Under the pieces are notes generated by a model. It made no database searches, was not told the origin of the DNA, and worked only from the letters and a program-made list of their open reading frames with translations. DNA of 64,000 nucleotides, taken from positions 431,384-495,383 of the forward strand of contig NZ_WQFE01000002.1 in assembly GCF_013033965.1 (NCBI RefSeq), in the 5' to 3' direction. The translations under genes and the position numbers were made by a program. Of the stretch, positions 11,491-20,092 are shown in pieces (positions within the stretch are counted from its first letter, which is position 1; every line of letters starts with the position of its first letter). The DNA comes from Ruegeria atlantica. Its GTDB lineage: Bacteria > Pseudomonadota > Alphaproteobacteria > Rhodobacterales > Rhodobacteraceae.

Positions 11491-12009
11491 ATGCGGCTGC
11501 CGCGTTCCATAATTGCTTTGACATTGGCCTTTGCCGCGGCGGGGTGTTCCGATATCGGGCTGCGCCACCTTCAGGCACCTGGCGCGGGTCCGGATGAATT
11601 CTCAGTTCTGCCTGTCAAACCGTTGACCGAGCCCAAAGACTACGCCTTTCTGCCCGCGCCTACGCCAGGTGGTGAAAACCTGACTGATCCAACCCCAAAG
11701 GCGGATGCGGTGGTTGCCTTGGGCGGGAACGCAGCATCGCTGAACCCAAACACGGCCATTCCGTCCGCTGACGCCGCCCTTGTGACTGCTTCCAGCCGCT
11801 ATGGCGTTCCGGCTAATACCCGGCAGGAGATTGAAGCTCAGGATGCCGAGTTTCGCAGAAAGCAGGCCCGCCTGACGCGCTTGCGCTTGTTCAATGTGGA
11901 CCGTTATTCGCAGGTTTATCGCCGTGAAACGCTGAACCCCGACATTCAGAACGAGGCAGCACGCCAAGCCGGGATCGAAACGCCTTCGTCGCCGCCGGTA
12001 GATGAATAA
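11491..12009 (+). CDS. bamF: DUF3035 lipoprotein, BamF-like component of the outer-membrane assembly machinery
   Basis: 172-residue lipoprotein. The signal peptide ends in a lipobox (FAAAGCSDIG, Cys at residue 19), so it is lipidated and probably outer-membrane attached. Right after this comes the alphaproteobacterial DUF3035/BamF signature PDEFSVLPVKPLTEPKDYAF, similar to the N-terminal motif of BamC. The rest is low-complexity with a charged C-terminal region (RRKQARLTRLRLFNVDRYS). BamF takes part in the BAM complex of alphaproteobacteria; the gene order lspA - bamF - M16 pair is common in this group. Confidence 0.8.
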   Translation: MRLPRSIIALTLAFAAAGCSDIGLRHLQAPGAGPDEFSVLPVKPLTEPKDYAFLPAPTPGGENLTDPTPKADAVVALGGNAASLNPNTAIPSADAALVTASSRYGVPANTRQEIEAQDAEFRRKQARLTRLRLFNVDRYSQVYRRETLNPDIQNEAARQAGIETPSSPPVDE

Positions 12010-12090
12010 TCTTTAACTTTTCGTCATCGGTCTTGAACCCGCGCGGCACCACCGTAGTTTGAACAGCATAAATCAAACGGAGGATGCCCT

Positions 12091-13431
12091 ATGGTTCGGG
12101 CCCTGGCATTGTCGGCTGCCCTGATCGCCGCAACCCCTCTTGCTGCAAGCGAGGGGCACGAGGCGGTCACTACCTTTACGCTGGACAACGGCATGGATGT
12201 CGTCGTGATAGAAGATCACCGCGCGCCTGTGGTGCAGCATATGGTCTGGTATCGCGCGGGGTCAGCAGATGAGCCCGTGGGATCATCAGGCGTGGCGCAT
12301 TTTCTGGAACACCTGCTGTTCAAGGGCACCGACACTCTGGCCCCAGGAGAATTCTCCGCCACCGTTGCGGCCAATGGTGGTACCGACAACGCCTTCACGT
12401 CCTATGATTACACTGCCTATTTCCAACGCGTCGCCGCCGACCGGCTGGAATTGATGATGCGGATGGAAGCGGACCGGATGCGCAATATCCGCCTGAGTGA
12501 AAATGATATTGTCACCGAGCGTGACGTCATCCTTGAGGAGCGCAATCAGCGCACCGACAACAGCCCCCGTGCCCTGTTCGGCGAGCAGATGAGCGCGTCA
12601 CAGTACCTAAACCATCGCTATGGTGTTCCAATCATCGGCTGGCGGCACGAGATGGAAACGCTAGACATGGAGGACGCGCTGTCCTTCTACCAGACCCATT
12701 ATGCCCCCAATAACGCCATTCTGGTCGTCACCGGTGATGTCGAACCGGACGAGGTCAAATCGTTGGCCGAGCAGTATTACGGCGTGATCCCCGCCAATCC
12801 GGATCTGCCAGAGCGCGTGCGCTCGCAAGAGCCGCCGCAAACCGCAGAACGCCGTCTGACATACAAGGATGCGCGCGTTTCGCAGCCATACGTGCAACGC
12901 AGCTATCTGGCCCCCGAGCGTGATCCGGGCGATCAGGAGAAAGCCGCTGCTCTGTACATGTTGGCGGAACTTCTGGGGGGCAGCACCACATCCTATCTGA
13001 ATGAAAAGCTGCAATTCGAGCAGCAAAAGGTTGTCTACACCGGCGCGTTCTACCGGGGTGTCTCGCTGGACGATACAACCTTTGATCTGATCGTCGTGCC
13101 GGCTGCAGGTGTTTCTCTGCAAGAGGCCGAGGATGCAATGGATCAGGTGGTTGCAGACTTCATCGCCGAAGGTGTGAACGAAGACGACCTTGACCGGATC
13201 AAGATGCAGCTGCGCGCGTCGCAAACCTATGCGCGCGACAATGTGGACGGGATTGGAAACCGCTATGGCCGCGCCCTGACCAGCGGTCTGACGGTCGAGG
13301 ATGTGCAGGCCTGGCCCGATATCCTGCAGGCAGTGACAGCGGATGAAATCATCGCCGCCGCCCGCGAGGTGATACAACCGGAAACATCGGTTACCGGCTG
13401 GCTAATGCGCGATGATGAGGTGACGCAATGA
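12091..13431 (+). CDS. M16 family zinc metallopeptidase, catalytic member
   Basis: 446-residue periplasmic protease of the pitrilysin/MPP-like family. A signal peptide (MVRALALSAALIAATPLAAS) precedes the mature start. The inverted zinc site HFLEHLLFKGT supplies the HxxEH motif, and the distal zinc-ligand Glu is expected in the NDIVTERDVILEERNQR helix. It is followed, with a four-base overlap, by a second M16 protein without the zinc site. Such pairs usually act as a heterodimer with this protein as the active subunit. An SD-like GGAGG lies just upstream of the ATG at 12091. Confidence 0.92.
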   Translation: MVRALALSAALIAATPLAASEGHEAVTTFTLDNGMDVVVIEDHRAPVVQHMVWYRAGSADEPVGSSGVAHFLEHLLFKGTDTLAPGEFSATVAANGGTDNAFTSYDYTAYFQRVAADRLELMMRMEADRMRNIRLSENDIVTERDVILEERNQRTDNSPRALFGEQMSASQYLNHRYGVPIIGWRHEMETLDMEDALSFYQTHYAPNNAILVVTGDVEPDEVKSLAEQYYGVIPANPDLPERVRSQEPPQTAERRLTYKDARVSQPYVQRSYLAPERDPGDQEKAAALYMLAELLGGSTTSYLNEKLQFEQQKVVYTGAFYRGVSLDDTTFDLIVVPAAGVSLQEAEDAMDQVVADFIAEGVNEDDLDRIKMQLRASQTYARDNVDGIGNRYGRALTSGLTVEDVQAWPDILQAVTADEIIAAAREVIQPETSVTGWLMRDDEVTQ

Positions 13432-14738
13432 AACGGATTTTTGCAACCCTGATCGCCTTTGTCATCGCACTGCCTGCTTGGGCTGAAATCGAAATTGAAG
13501 AGGTCACTTCTCCCGGTGGGATCACCGCATGGCTGGTCGAGGATCACTCGATCCCCTTCACCGCGTTGGAGCTGCGCTTTCGCGGCGGTACATCGTTGGA
13601 TGATCCGGACAAACGAGGCGCGGTCTACCTGATGAGCGGTTTGATCGAGGAAGGCGCAGGCGACATGGATGCCCGCACCTATGCGCGCGAGTTGGAGTCG
13701 CTGGCGGCCTCTTTCCGTTACAACGCAACTGACGACACGGTGTCGATCACCGCGCAGTTCCTGACCGAAAACCGCGATGATGTGATTGACCTGCTGCGCA
13801 CAACCATTCACGATCCCCGCTTTGATCAGGATGCGGTGGACCGGGTAAAGGCGCAGGTGCTGTCCGGCCTCAAATCCGACCAAACCGATCCAAATGACAT
13901 TGCGGGCCGCAACTTTGCGCGCATGGCTTATGGAGATCACCCTTACGGCACAGAAGGCAAAGGCACGATCGAAAGCGTGACAGCCCTGACGCGCGACGAC
14001 GTGGTCACTGCGTATCAGGATGTCTTTGCCAAAGACCGGATGTATATCGGGGCGGTGGGTGACATAACCCCCGAAGAGCTGGGTGCGTTGCTGGATGAAT
14101 TACTGTCTGACCTGCCGGAAACGGGCAAGCCGATCCCTGAACGTGCTGATGTATCCATCCCCGGAGGTGTCAGCGTGGTCGAGTTCGACACGCCGCAATC
14201 CGTGGCCTTGTTTGGTCAGGCTGGTATTGACCGCGACGATCCCGATTTCTTTGCCGCCTTCATCCTTAACCACATCCTTGGCGGAGGCGGGTTTGAAAGC
14301 CGCCTGATGCAGGAAGTCCGTGAGAAGCGCGGCTTGACCTATGGTATTGGCACTTACCTGGTGCCCAAGGATTTAGCCTCGGTCTACTTGGGATCCGTGT
14401 CGTCCAGCAATGATCGCATTGCCGAAGCGGTTGAGGTTATCCGAGACGAATGGGCTCGCGCCGCGTCCGAAGGTGTGACCCAGAAAGAGCTGGACGATGC
14501 CAAGACCTACCTGACCGGTGCTTATCCGTTGCGATTTGACGGCAATGGCCAGATTGCGGGGATCATGGTCGGGATGCAGATGGAAGACTTACCCATCGAC
14601 TATATCGCCACCCGTAATGACAAGGTGAACGCGATAACGCTGGAAGAGGTTAACCGGGTCGCCGCCGAACTGCTCGACCCGGAGGGGCTGCATTTTACCG
14701 TGGTTGGAAAGCCCGTGGGTCTGGAAACCACGAACTAA
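13428..14738 (+). CDS. M16 family peptidase, non-catalytic partner subunit
   Basis: 436-residue exported protein (signal MKRIFATLIAFVIALPAWA). It has the M16 fold but no HxxEH: the equivalent segment reads RGAVYLMSGLIEEGA. It keeps the C-terminal Arg/Tyr substrate-binding region (REKRGLTYGIGTYL) seen in the partner subunits of bacterial M16B heterodimers. The start overlaps the stop of the catalytic gene by four bases, so co-translation and complex formation are likely. A hairpin terminator follows eight bases after its stop. Confidence 0.9.
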   Translation: MKRIFATLIAFVIALPAWAEIEIEEVTSPGGITAWLVEDHSIPFTALELRFRGGTSLDDPDKRGAVYLMSGLIEEGAGDMDARTYARELESLAASFRYNATDDTVSITAQFLTENRDDVIDLLRTTIHDPRFDQDAVDRVKAQVLSGLKSDQTDPNDIAGRNFARMAYGDHPYGTEGKGTIESVTALTRDDVVTAYQDVFAKDRMYIGAVGDITPEELGALLDELLSDLPETGKPIPERADVSIPGGVSVVEFDTPQSVALFGQAGIDRDDPDFFAAFILNHILGGGGFESRLMQEVREKRGLTYGIGTYLVPKDLASVYLGSVSSSNDRIAEAVEVIRDEWARAASEGVTQKELDDAKTYLTGAYPLRFDGNGQIAGIMVGMQMEDLPIDYIATRNDKVNAITLEEVNRVAAELLDPEGLHFTVVGKPVGLETTN

Positions 14739-14745
14739 GAAATAG

Positions 14746-14771
14746 GGGCTGAGCGCTGCTCAACCCTTTTT
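14746..14771 (+). terminator. Rho-independent terminator after the M16 pair
   Basis: Inverted repeat with arms 14746-14754 and 14758-14766 (eight pairs, one mismatch, loop GCT), followed on the plus strand by five T (14767-14771). It sits between the convergent M16 and SDR genes and overlaps the last bases of the SDR gene, so it may act in both directions. Confidence 0.6.
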
Positions 14772-15569
14772 CATACTGCGCAGCATCTGCCCCATCATCT
14801 GGCCGAACTTTCCTGACCCGCGCTGGTACAGTGCGCCGTCAACGGCCAGAACCGTGCCGCTGATATAACTGGCCATGTCCGAGCTAAGGAACAGACAGGC
14901 GTTCGCCACGTCCTGCGGCTGCCCCCAGCGGCCCAAGGGGACGTCCTTTCGCAAGGCTTCTCCGGCATCCGGAGTTGGGGCCAGACGTTTCGCACCTTCG
15001 GTGCCCTCGATAAAGCCCGGTACGACCGAGTTCACGCGGATGCCTTCTACGCCCCATTCCATAGACAGGGTGCGGGTGATCTGATCGACGCCTGCCTTGG
15101 CGGCGCAGACATGAGCCTGACCTTCGTAAGGCAGATAAGACTGTGGGGCCGAGATGTTGATGATGCTGGCGCCGGGGCGCTTCAGATAGGGATACGCCCC
15201 TTTCATCACGTGGATCGTGCCCATCAGGTCGATATCGATCACGGTTTTGAAGGCATTGACCGACATCTCGGCGGCCAGCGCGGGGAAATTACCCGCTGCG
15301 CCCGACACCAGAACGTCAAAATCGCCAAACGCGTCGTGGAACTGCTTCAAGCCCGCAGCTACCGCTTCGGGGTCGCGAACGTCAAAGGCCGCCCCAATGG
15401 CGTCCTGTGCGCCCGCTTCTTTCAGCGCGGCGATGGTGTCATCGACCTTTTCCTGAGAACGGCTGGCGACGGCCAATTTGGCACCCGAGGCCGCAAAAGC
15501 CTCGGCAATGCCGCGATTGATACCGCTGGTTCCGCCAATGACGATGGCGGTTTTTCCTGAAAAATCCAT
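14760..15569 (-). CDS. SDR family oxidoreductase
   Basis: 269-residue short-chain dehydrogenase, NAD(P)-dependent and cytoplasmic. It has the N-terminal cofactor motif (AIVIGGTSGINRGIAEAF), the SGAAGNF element in place of NNAG, and a C-terminal ISGTVLAVDGALYQRG. The usual catalytic Tyr-Lys region reads QSYLPYEGQAHVCAAKAGVD, with Tyr replaced by His at the YxxxK position (HVCAAK). This is unusual for a classical SDR and resembles 2,4-dienoyl-CoA reductase-like members. It is the last gene of a deoC - ALDH - SDR operon, 24 bases after the ALDH gene. Substrate unknown. Confidence 0.85.
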   Translation of the reverse strand: MDFSGKTAIVIGGTSGINRGIAEAFAASGAKLAVASRSQEKVDDTIAALKEAGAQDAIGAAFDVRDPEAVAAGLKQFHDAFGDFDVLVSGAAGNFPALAAEMSVNAFKTVIDIDLMGTIHVMKGAYPYLKRPGASIINISAPQSYLPYEGQAHVCAAKAGVDQITRTLSMEWGVEGIRVNSVVPGFIEGTEGAKRLAPTPDAGEALRKDVPLGRWGQPQDVANACLFLSSDMASYISGTVLAVDGALYQRGSGKFGQMMGQMLRSMKKG

Positions 15570-15593
15570 GTAGGCCTCCCTTGGAGGGGAGCC

Positions 15594-17927
15594 CTACTCG
15601 CCGTAGGGCACCCAGATGTTTTTGACTTCGGTCGCAGCCTGCAGGAAGCGGCGAGAATGGTCCACGCCCCAATCAAATGCCGTCGCGTTATTCACCCAGG
15701 CCCGTTTCAGGTTCCCGGCCGAGACGACCTCGATCTCTTTTGACAGGTCGGTGGAGGAGAACGACCAGACCGCATCGACGTTCAGGTGCGAGGCCAGCGG
15801 TTTCGCCAGCTCTGCATGGCTGCCGGTCAGGATGTTGACCACGCCCGCAGGAACGTCGGACGTCTCGAGGATCTGGTAGAAATCCGTCGCCGCCAGCGGA
15901 TAGGGTTCCGAGGCCACCAGAACCGTCCGGTTGCCCATTGCTATTGCCGGGGCCATCGCCGAAACCAACCCAAGCAGAGGTGCTTCGTCGGCGCAGAGCG
16001 CTCCGATGACACCCACGGACTCCTTCATGGCAATCGCCACGCCGCGGATCGGAACACCGTGTACCTGACCGTCATACTTGTCGGCCCAGGCGGCGGCAGA
16101 GAACAGGCGCTGGATCGAGGCCTCAACCTCTTTCGAGCCGTCTTTCTTACCGGTCATGGCGTCGATACGTGTGGCGAACTCGTCGGCACGGGCCGAAAGG
16201 TTTTCACCGATGTAATACAGGATCTGCGCCCGCAGATGGCCGGTGGTCCTGGACCAGCCTTTAGCGCCCGCCGCGGCCTCAACCGCGTTCCGGACGTCCT
16301 TGCGATTACCAAGCCCCACATGGCCCAGCAGGCCGGACTTGCCCCAAACAGGTTTCGAATAGCCGCTGTCAGGTCGCGCCTGCTTGCCACCGACATACAT
16401 TTTGGCGGTGCGATCGATGGGATCGGCCGGAGCGCCCTCGCCACCGGTCGCTTCAACTTTCGCCAGCGGCTTGGCTTTGCCTTTGGGCTTGGTGTAGGCC
16501 GCCAGACCTTCCCAACCGCCTTCACGGCCAAAGCCGCTTTCGCGTACACCGCCGAACCCGGCAGCCGCGTCGAACAGGTTGGTGGCGTTCACCCAGACCA
16601 CGCCCGCAACCAGCTTGGGCGCGATGTCCAGCGCCAGGTTCACGTTCTCGGTCCAGACTGTCGCGGCCAGCCCGTAACGGGTGTTGTTGGCCAGTTCGAC
16701 CGCCTCTTCCGGCGTGCGGAAGGTCGAGGAGACCAGCACGGGGCCAAAGATCTCTTCCTGCATTAGCGGGTCCGAGGTCTCCAAGCCCGAAATCAGCGTC
16801 GGCGGGTAGAAGCAGCCATTCGCGGGCAACTCGCAAGCCGCCTGATGGACGTGGCCAACCGTGTTGCTTTCGACCATGCCCTTGATGGTCTGCAACTGGA
16901 CCGGATCCACAACTGCGCCCACGTCGATGCATTTATCCAGCGGATCGCCAATGCGTAGCTTGTCCATCCGGGCGCGTAGCTTGTCGTGGAAGCGGTCAGC
17001 GATACCTTCTTGCACCAGCAGGCGAGAACCCGCACAGCAGACCTGACCCTGATTGAACCAGATCGCATCGACCAAGCCTTCGATGGCACTATCGATATCG
17101 GCGTCGTCGAAAACGACGTAAGCAGACTTACCGCCCAGCTCCAATGTCAATTCCTTGCCCGAACCGGCAGTTGCCTCGCGGATGCGGCGACCTACGACGG
17201 TCGAGCCGGTAAAGGCGATTTTGTCTACATCTGCGTTCACGATCATCTCGCCCACGGCTCCGTCGCCGGTCACGATGTTGACCACGCCCTTCGGGAGGCC
17301 AGCTTGTGAGCAAATATCGGCAAACAGCAGCGCGGTCAGTGAGGTATACTCGGCCGGTTTCAGTACCACCGTGTTGCCCATGGCGATCGCGGGAGCAATC
17401 TTCCACGCCAGCATCAGCAAAGGGAAGTTCCACGGGATGATCTGGCCGCACACACCCAGCGCCTCAGCGTCTGGCAGTTCGCTTTCCATCAACTGTGCCA
17501 TGCCCGCGTGATAGTAGAAATGCCGCTGCGCCAGTGGGATGTCGATGTCGCGCGACTCGCGGATCGGTTTGCCGTTGTCGAGGCTTTCCAGCACGGCAAA
17601 CAGTCGCGAGTGTTTCTGCAGCAGCCGCGCAATGGCATAAAGGTACCGCGCACGGCCCGCGCCGCCCAGCTTTTCCCATTTCGGTTGCGCCTTGCGCGCG
17701 GCGGCAACGGCGGCGTCCACGTCGGCCTGTTTTGCCTGTGTCAGTTTGGCCAGTACTTCACCGGTCGCCGGGTTGCGGCTTTCAAAGCCTTTGCCGGGTT
17801 TAGTGAAGGCGCCGTCGATGTATTGACCGAACTTGTCACCCTGATCGACCAGCCAGGCCAGAGCCTCGGCAACGCTTTCGGGGGCAGGGCCATAGTCCAT
17901 GGTCTCGAAAATCTCTTTGACTGTCAT
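15594..17927 (-). CDS. Two-domain aldehyde dehydrogenase of the ALDH16 type
   Basis: 777 residues, about one and a half times an ordinary aldehyde dehydrogenase. Residues 1 to about 490 form a full ALDH domain with the Glu motif TLELGGKSAYVVF and the catalytic Cys in FNQGQVCCAGSR. The second part (about 500-777) repeats the NAD-binding half (VGVIGALCADEAPLLGLVSA) but has no Cys loop, so it is a pseudo-domain. This layout is that of bacterial ALDH16. It lies 11 bases after deoC, so it probably oxidises the acetaldehyde released by DeoC; that pairing is inference. The start at 17927 (MTVKEIFETMDYG) follows an AGGACA-type ribosome site. Confidence 0.88.
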   Translation of the reverse strand: MTVKEIFETMDYGPAPESVAEALAWLVDQGDKFGQYIDGAFTKPGKGFESRNPATGEVLAKLTQAKQADVDAAVAAARKAQPKWEKLGGAGRARYLYAIARLLQKHSRLFAVLESLDNGKPIRESRDIDIPLAQRHFYYHAGMAQLMESELPDAEALGVCGQIIPWNFPLLMLAWKIAPAIAMGNTVVLKPAEYTSLTALLFADICSQAGLPKGVVNIVTGDGAVGEMIVNADVDKIAFTGSTVVGRRIREATAGSGKELTLELGGKSAYVVFDDADIDSAIEGLVDAIWFNQGQVCCAGSRLLVQEGIADRFHDKLRARMDKLRIGDPLDKCIDVGAVVDPVQLQTIKGMVESNTVGHVHQAACELPANGCFYPPTLISGLETSDPLMQEEIFGPVLVSSTFRTPEEAVELANNTRYGLAATVWTENVNLALDIAPKLVAGVVWVNATNLFDAAAGFGGVRESGFGREGGWEGLAAYTKPKGKAKPLAKVEATGGEGAPADPIDRTAKMYVGGKQARPDSGYSKPVWGKSGLLGHVGLGNRKDVRNAVEAAAGAKGWSRTTGHLRAQILYYIGENLSARADEFATRIDAMTGKKDGSKEVEASIQRLFSAAAWADKYDGQVHGVPIRGVAIAMKESVGVIGALCADEAPLLGLVSAMAPAIAMGNRTVLVASEPYPLAATDFYQILETSDVPAGVVNILTGSHAELAKPLASHLNVDAVWSFSSTDLSKEIEVVSAGNLKRAWVNNATAFDWGVDHSRRFLQAATEVKNIWVPYGE

Positions 17928-17938
17928 TGTTCCTGTCC

Positions 17939-18937
17939 TCAGCCCATGGAGTGACGGTAGCCGGCGGAGTATGCGCCCGTTACATAATGTTCCAACTGCC
18001 GCTCGATATCGCCCAGCAGCGACGACGCGCCAAAGCGGAACAGGTCCGGTTCCAGCCAGCGATCGCCCAGCTCGTCCTTGATCAGCGACAGGTAGACCAG
18101 CGCGTCCTTGGCTTTCGAAATGCCACCCGCAGGTTTGTAACCGACCCGGTATCCAGTGCGGTCGTAATAGTCGCGGATTGCGCGGATCATCACCAGCGAA
18201 ACGGGCAGGGTGGCGTTGACGCTTTCCTTGCCGGTTGAAGTCTTGATGAAATCCGCACCCGCCATCATGCAAACCAGCGAGGCGCGCGCGACGTTGCGCA
18301 GGCTACCCAGCTCTCCGGTGGCGAGGATGGCTTTGACATGCGCATCGCCGCAGGCGACGCGGAAGGCCTTCATCTCATCATACAAAGCCTGCCAGTCCCC
18401 GGAAAGAACGTGACGGCGCGAGATGACGATGTCGATCTCTTCGGCCCCGGCTTTTACGCTTTCTTCGATCTCGGCCACGCGCAGGTGAAACGGTGATAGA
18501 CCAGCGGGGAAACCGGTGGATACCGCAGCGACCGGAATGCCGGTGCCTTTCAGCGCCTCTACGGCGGTTTCGATCATGTCATGATAAACGCAAACGGCCC
18601 CAGTTGTGATCGCGGGCATGTCCAGTGCTTGCAGAACCGAAGATGCGACCGGTTGGCGCGCTTTGGCGCACAAGCGGCGCACGCGACCCACGGTATCGTC
18701 GCCGGACAAGGTGGTCAGGTCGATCATCGTGACCGCCTTCAGCAGCCACGCAGCTTGATACTCTTTCTTCACCGACCGACGACCGGGTAGGGTCGCGGCG
18801 CGGCGTTCAATGGCCGAAGTATTGACCTGCACGGCGCGCACCCAGTCCAGATCAAGATCCATACCGGGGTTTCTGGGCTCGGTCACTTGCGGCAGATGCG
18901 CGGTGCGCACGGGGCTTTCTGAGCTCTGCGTTTCCAT
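17939..18937 (-). CDS. deoC: Deoxyribose-phosphate aldolase
   Basis: Splits 2-deoxyribose 5-phosphate into acetaldehyde and glyceraldehyde 3-phosphate. The 332-residue protein carries the class I aldolase barrel with the Schiff-base Lys in GADFIKTSTGKESVNAT and a second conserved Lys in GYKPAGGISKAKDAL. It is longer at the N-terminus than the 250-residue E. coli enzyme and matches the longer (human-like) subgroup. The ATG at 18937 (METQSSESPVR) is preceded by AAAGGA; an upstream in-frame start would add 31 unconserved residues. First gene of the deoC - ALDH16 - SDR operon, divergent from the sit operon. Confidence 0.93.
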   Translation of the reverse strand: METQSSESPVRTAHLPQVTEPRNPGMDLDLDWVRAVQVNTSAIERRAATLPGRRSVKKEYQAAWLLKAVTMIDLTTLSGDDTVGRVRRLCAKARQPVASSVLQALDMPAITTGAVCVYHDMIETAVEALKGTGIPVAAVSTGFPAGLSPFHLRVAEIEESVKAGAEEIDIVISRRHVLSGDWQALYDEMKAFRVACGDAHVKAILATGELGSLRNVARASLVCMMAGADFIKTSTGKESVNATLPVSLVMIRAIRDYYDRTGYRVGYKPAGGISKAKDALVYLSLIKDELGDRWLEPDLFRFGASSLLGDIERQLEHYVTGAYSAGYRHSMG

Positions 18938-19051
18938 CTTCACATCCTTTGGGAGGTTTGCGCCAAAATCGCACGGCTTGCGCCTGAATGGAAGGCATAC
19001 CGGCGTCCCGAGTGCAATTTTTTTGACCAAATGGACAAAATTGAAGTTTTC

Positions 19052-19102
19052 TTGCGAATAATTCGCAATAGCGTTGACTTAGTTGCGAATGGTTCGCATA
19101 TT
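19052..19102 (+). promoter_or_regulatory. sit operon promoter with two Fur-family palindromes
   Basis: Two inverted repeats of 8-1-8 layout. The first, TTGCGAATAATTCGCAA (19052-19068), is a perfect palindrome. The second (19083-19099) is a close copy, TTGCGAATGGTTCGCAT. Their centres are 31 bp apart, about three helical turns. Between and over them lies a sigma-70-like promoter: TTGACT at 19074-19079, a 17-bp spacer, and CATATT at 19097-19102, so the second palindrome fills the spacer. This is a classic layout for repression by a Fur-family regulator (Mur or Fur for a Mn/Fe transporter, possibly Zur). Which family member binds is inference. Confidence 0.75.
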
Positions 19103-19123
19103 CAGGAGCATGAGGATACCTAA

Positions 19124-20089
19124 ATGGGGTCAGCAATGATTCGTCGTAGTTTTCTTGCAGCTTTGGCTTTTGCCGCTGCTTTGCCGGTCGCGGCGTGGGC
19201 CGAGGCACCACTGAAAGTGGTTGCAACCACGGGCATGATTGCTGATGCGGCGCGTCAGGTTGGTGGTGATCAGGTTGAGGTCAAGGGCCTGATGGGGCCG
19301 GGCGTCGACCCGCATGCCTATCGGCAGACCCGCAGTGATATCGTGGCGATGACGCGCGCGGATCTGATCCTGTGGCACGGTCTTTATCTTGAGGCGCAAA
19401 TGGAGGACTTCTTCCATGATCTCGGACGCAAACGCCCGGTCGTGGCTGTGGCCGAGGGTGTCGACAAGTCCAAGCTGCGCGCGCATGACGATTATGCCGA
19501 CAAGTACGACCCTCATGTATGGATGAGCCCGGCGCTGTGGCGCGACGTGGTGGTTGAGGTTCAAGCAGCCCTGACCGAGGCCCGCCCGGAAGCTGCCGAT
19601 ATCTTCCAAGCCAACGCGCAGGCGCACCTGGCTGAGATCGATCAGTTGGAGGCCTATGGCAAGCAGGTGCTGGCTGCTGTGCCGGAAAACAACCGTGTGC
19701 TTGTGACGGCCCATGATGCCTTTGGCTATTTCGGTGAGGAATATGGCTATGAAGTGTTGGGCATTCAGGGCATTTCGACCCAGTCCGAGGCCGGCCTGAA
19801 CCGGATTGGCGAGTTGGTCGACACCTTGGTGGATCAGCAACTGACGGCTGTGTTCGTCGAAAGCTCGGTATCCGACCGGTCAATGCGTGCGCTGATCGAG
19901 GGTGCTGCGGCCAAAGGTCATGATGTCGGCATCGGCGGAGAGCTGTATTCCGACGCTATGGGAGAACCGGGCACCTATGAGGGCACTTATATCGGGATGT
20001 TGGATCACAACATTTCTGTGATCGCCGGAGCACTGGGCGCCGATGTGCCCGAACATGGCATGAACGGCAAATTGTCGGCGGGGTTTTGA
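19124..20089 (+). CDS. sitA: Metal ABC transporter, periplasmic binding protein (SitA/MntC/TroA type)
   Basis: Cluster A-I binding protein that captures Mn(II), Fe(II) or Zn(II). 321 residues with a Sec signal peptide (MIRRSFLAALAFAAALPVAA). Likely ligands sit in GPGVDPHAYRQT (H64), KYDPHVWMSP, the AVFVESSVSD region and the C-terminal GELYSDAMG. There is no His-rich loop of the ZnuA kind, which favours Mn/Fe over Zn. First gene of sitABCD; GAGG lies eight bases before the ATG at 19124, although an ATG 12 bases on is also possible. Confidence 0.85.
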   Translation: MGSAMIRRSFLAALAFAAALPVAAWAEAPLKVVATTGMIADAARQVGGDQVEVKGLMGPGVDPHAYRQTRSDIVAMTRADLILWHGLYLEAQMEDFFHDLGRKRPVVAVAEGVDKSKLRAHDDYADKYDPHVWMSPALWRDVVVEVQAALTEARPEAADIFQANAQAHLAEIDQLEAYGKQVLAAVPENNRVLVTAHDAFGYFGEEYGYEVLGIQGISTQSEAGLNRIGELVDTLVDQQLTAVFVESSVSDRSMRALIEGAAAKGHDVGIGGELYSDAMGEPGTYEGTYIGMLDHNISVIAGALGADVPEHGMNGKLSAGF

Positions 20090-20092
20090 GTG

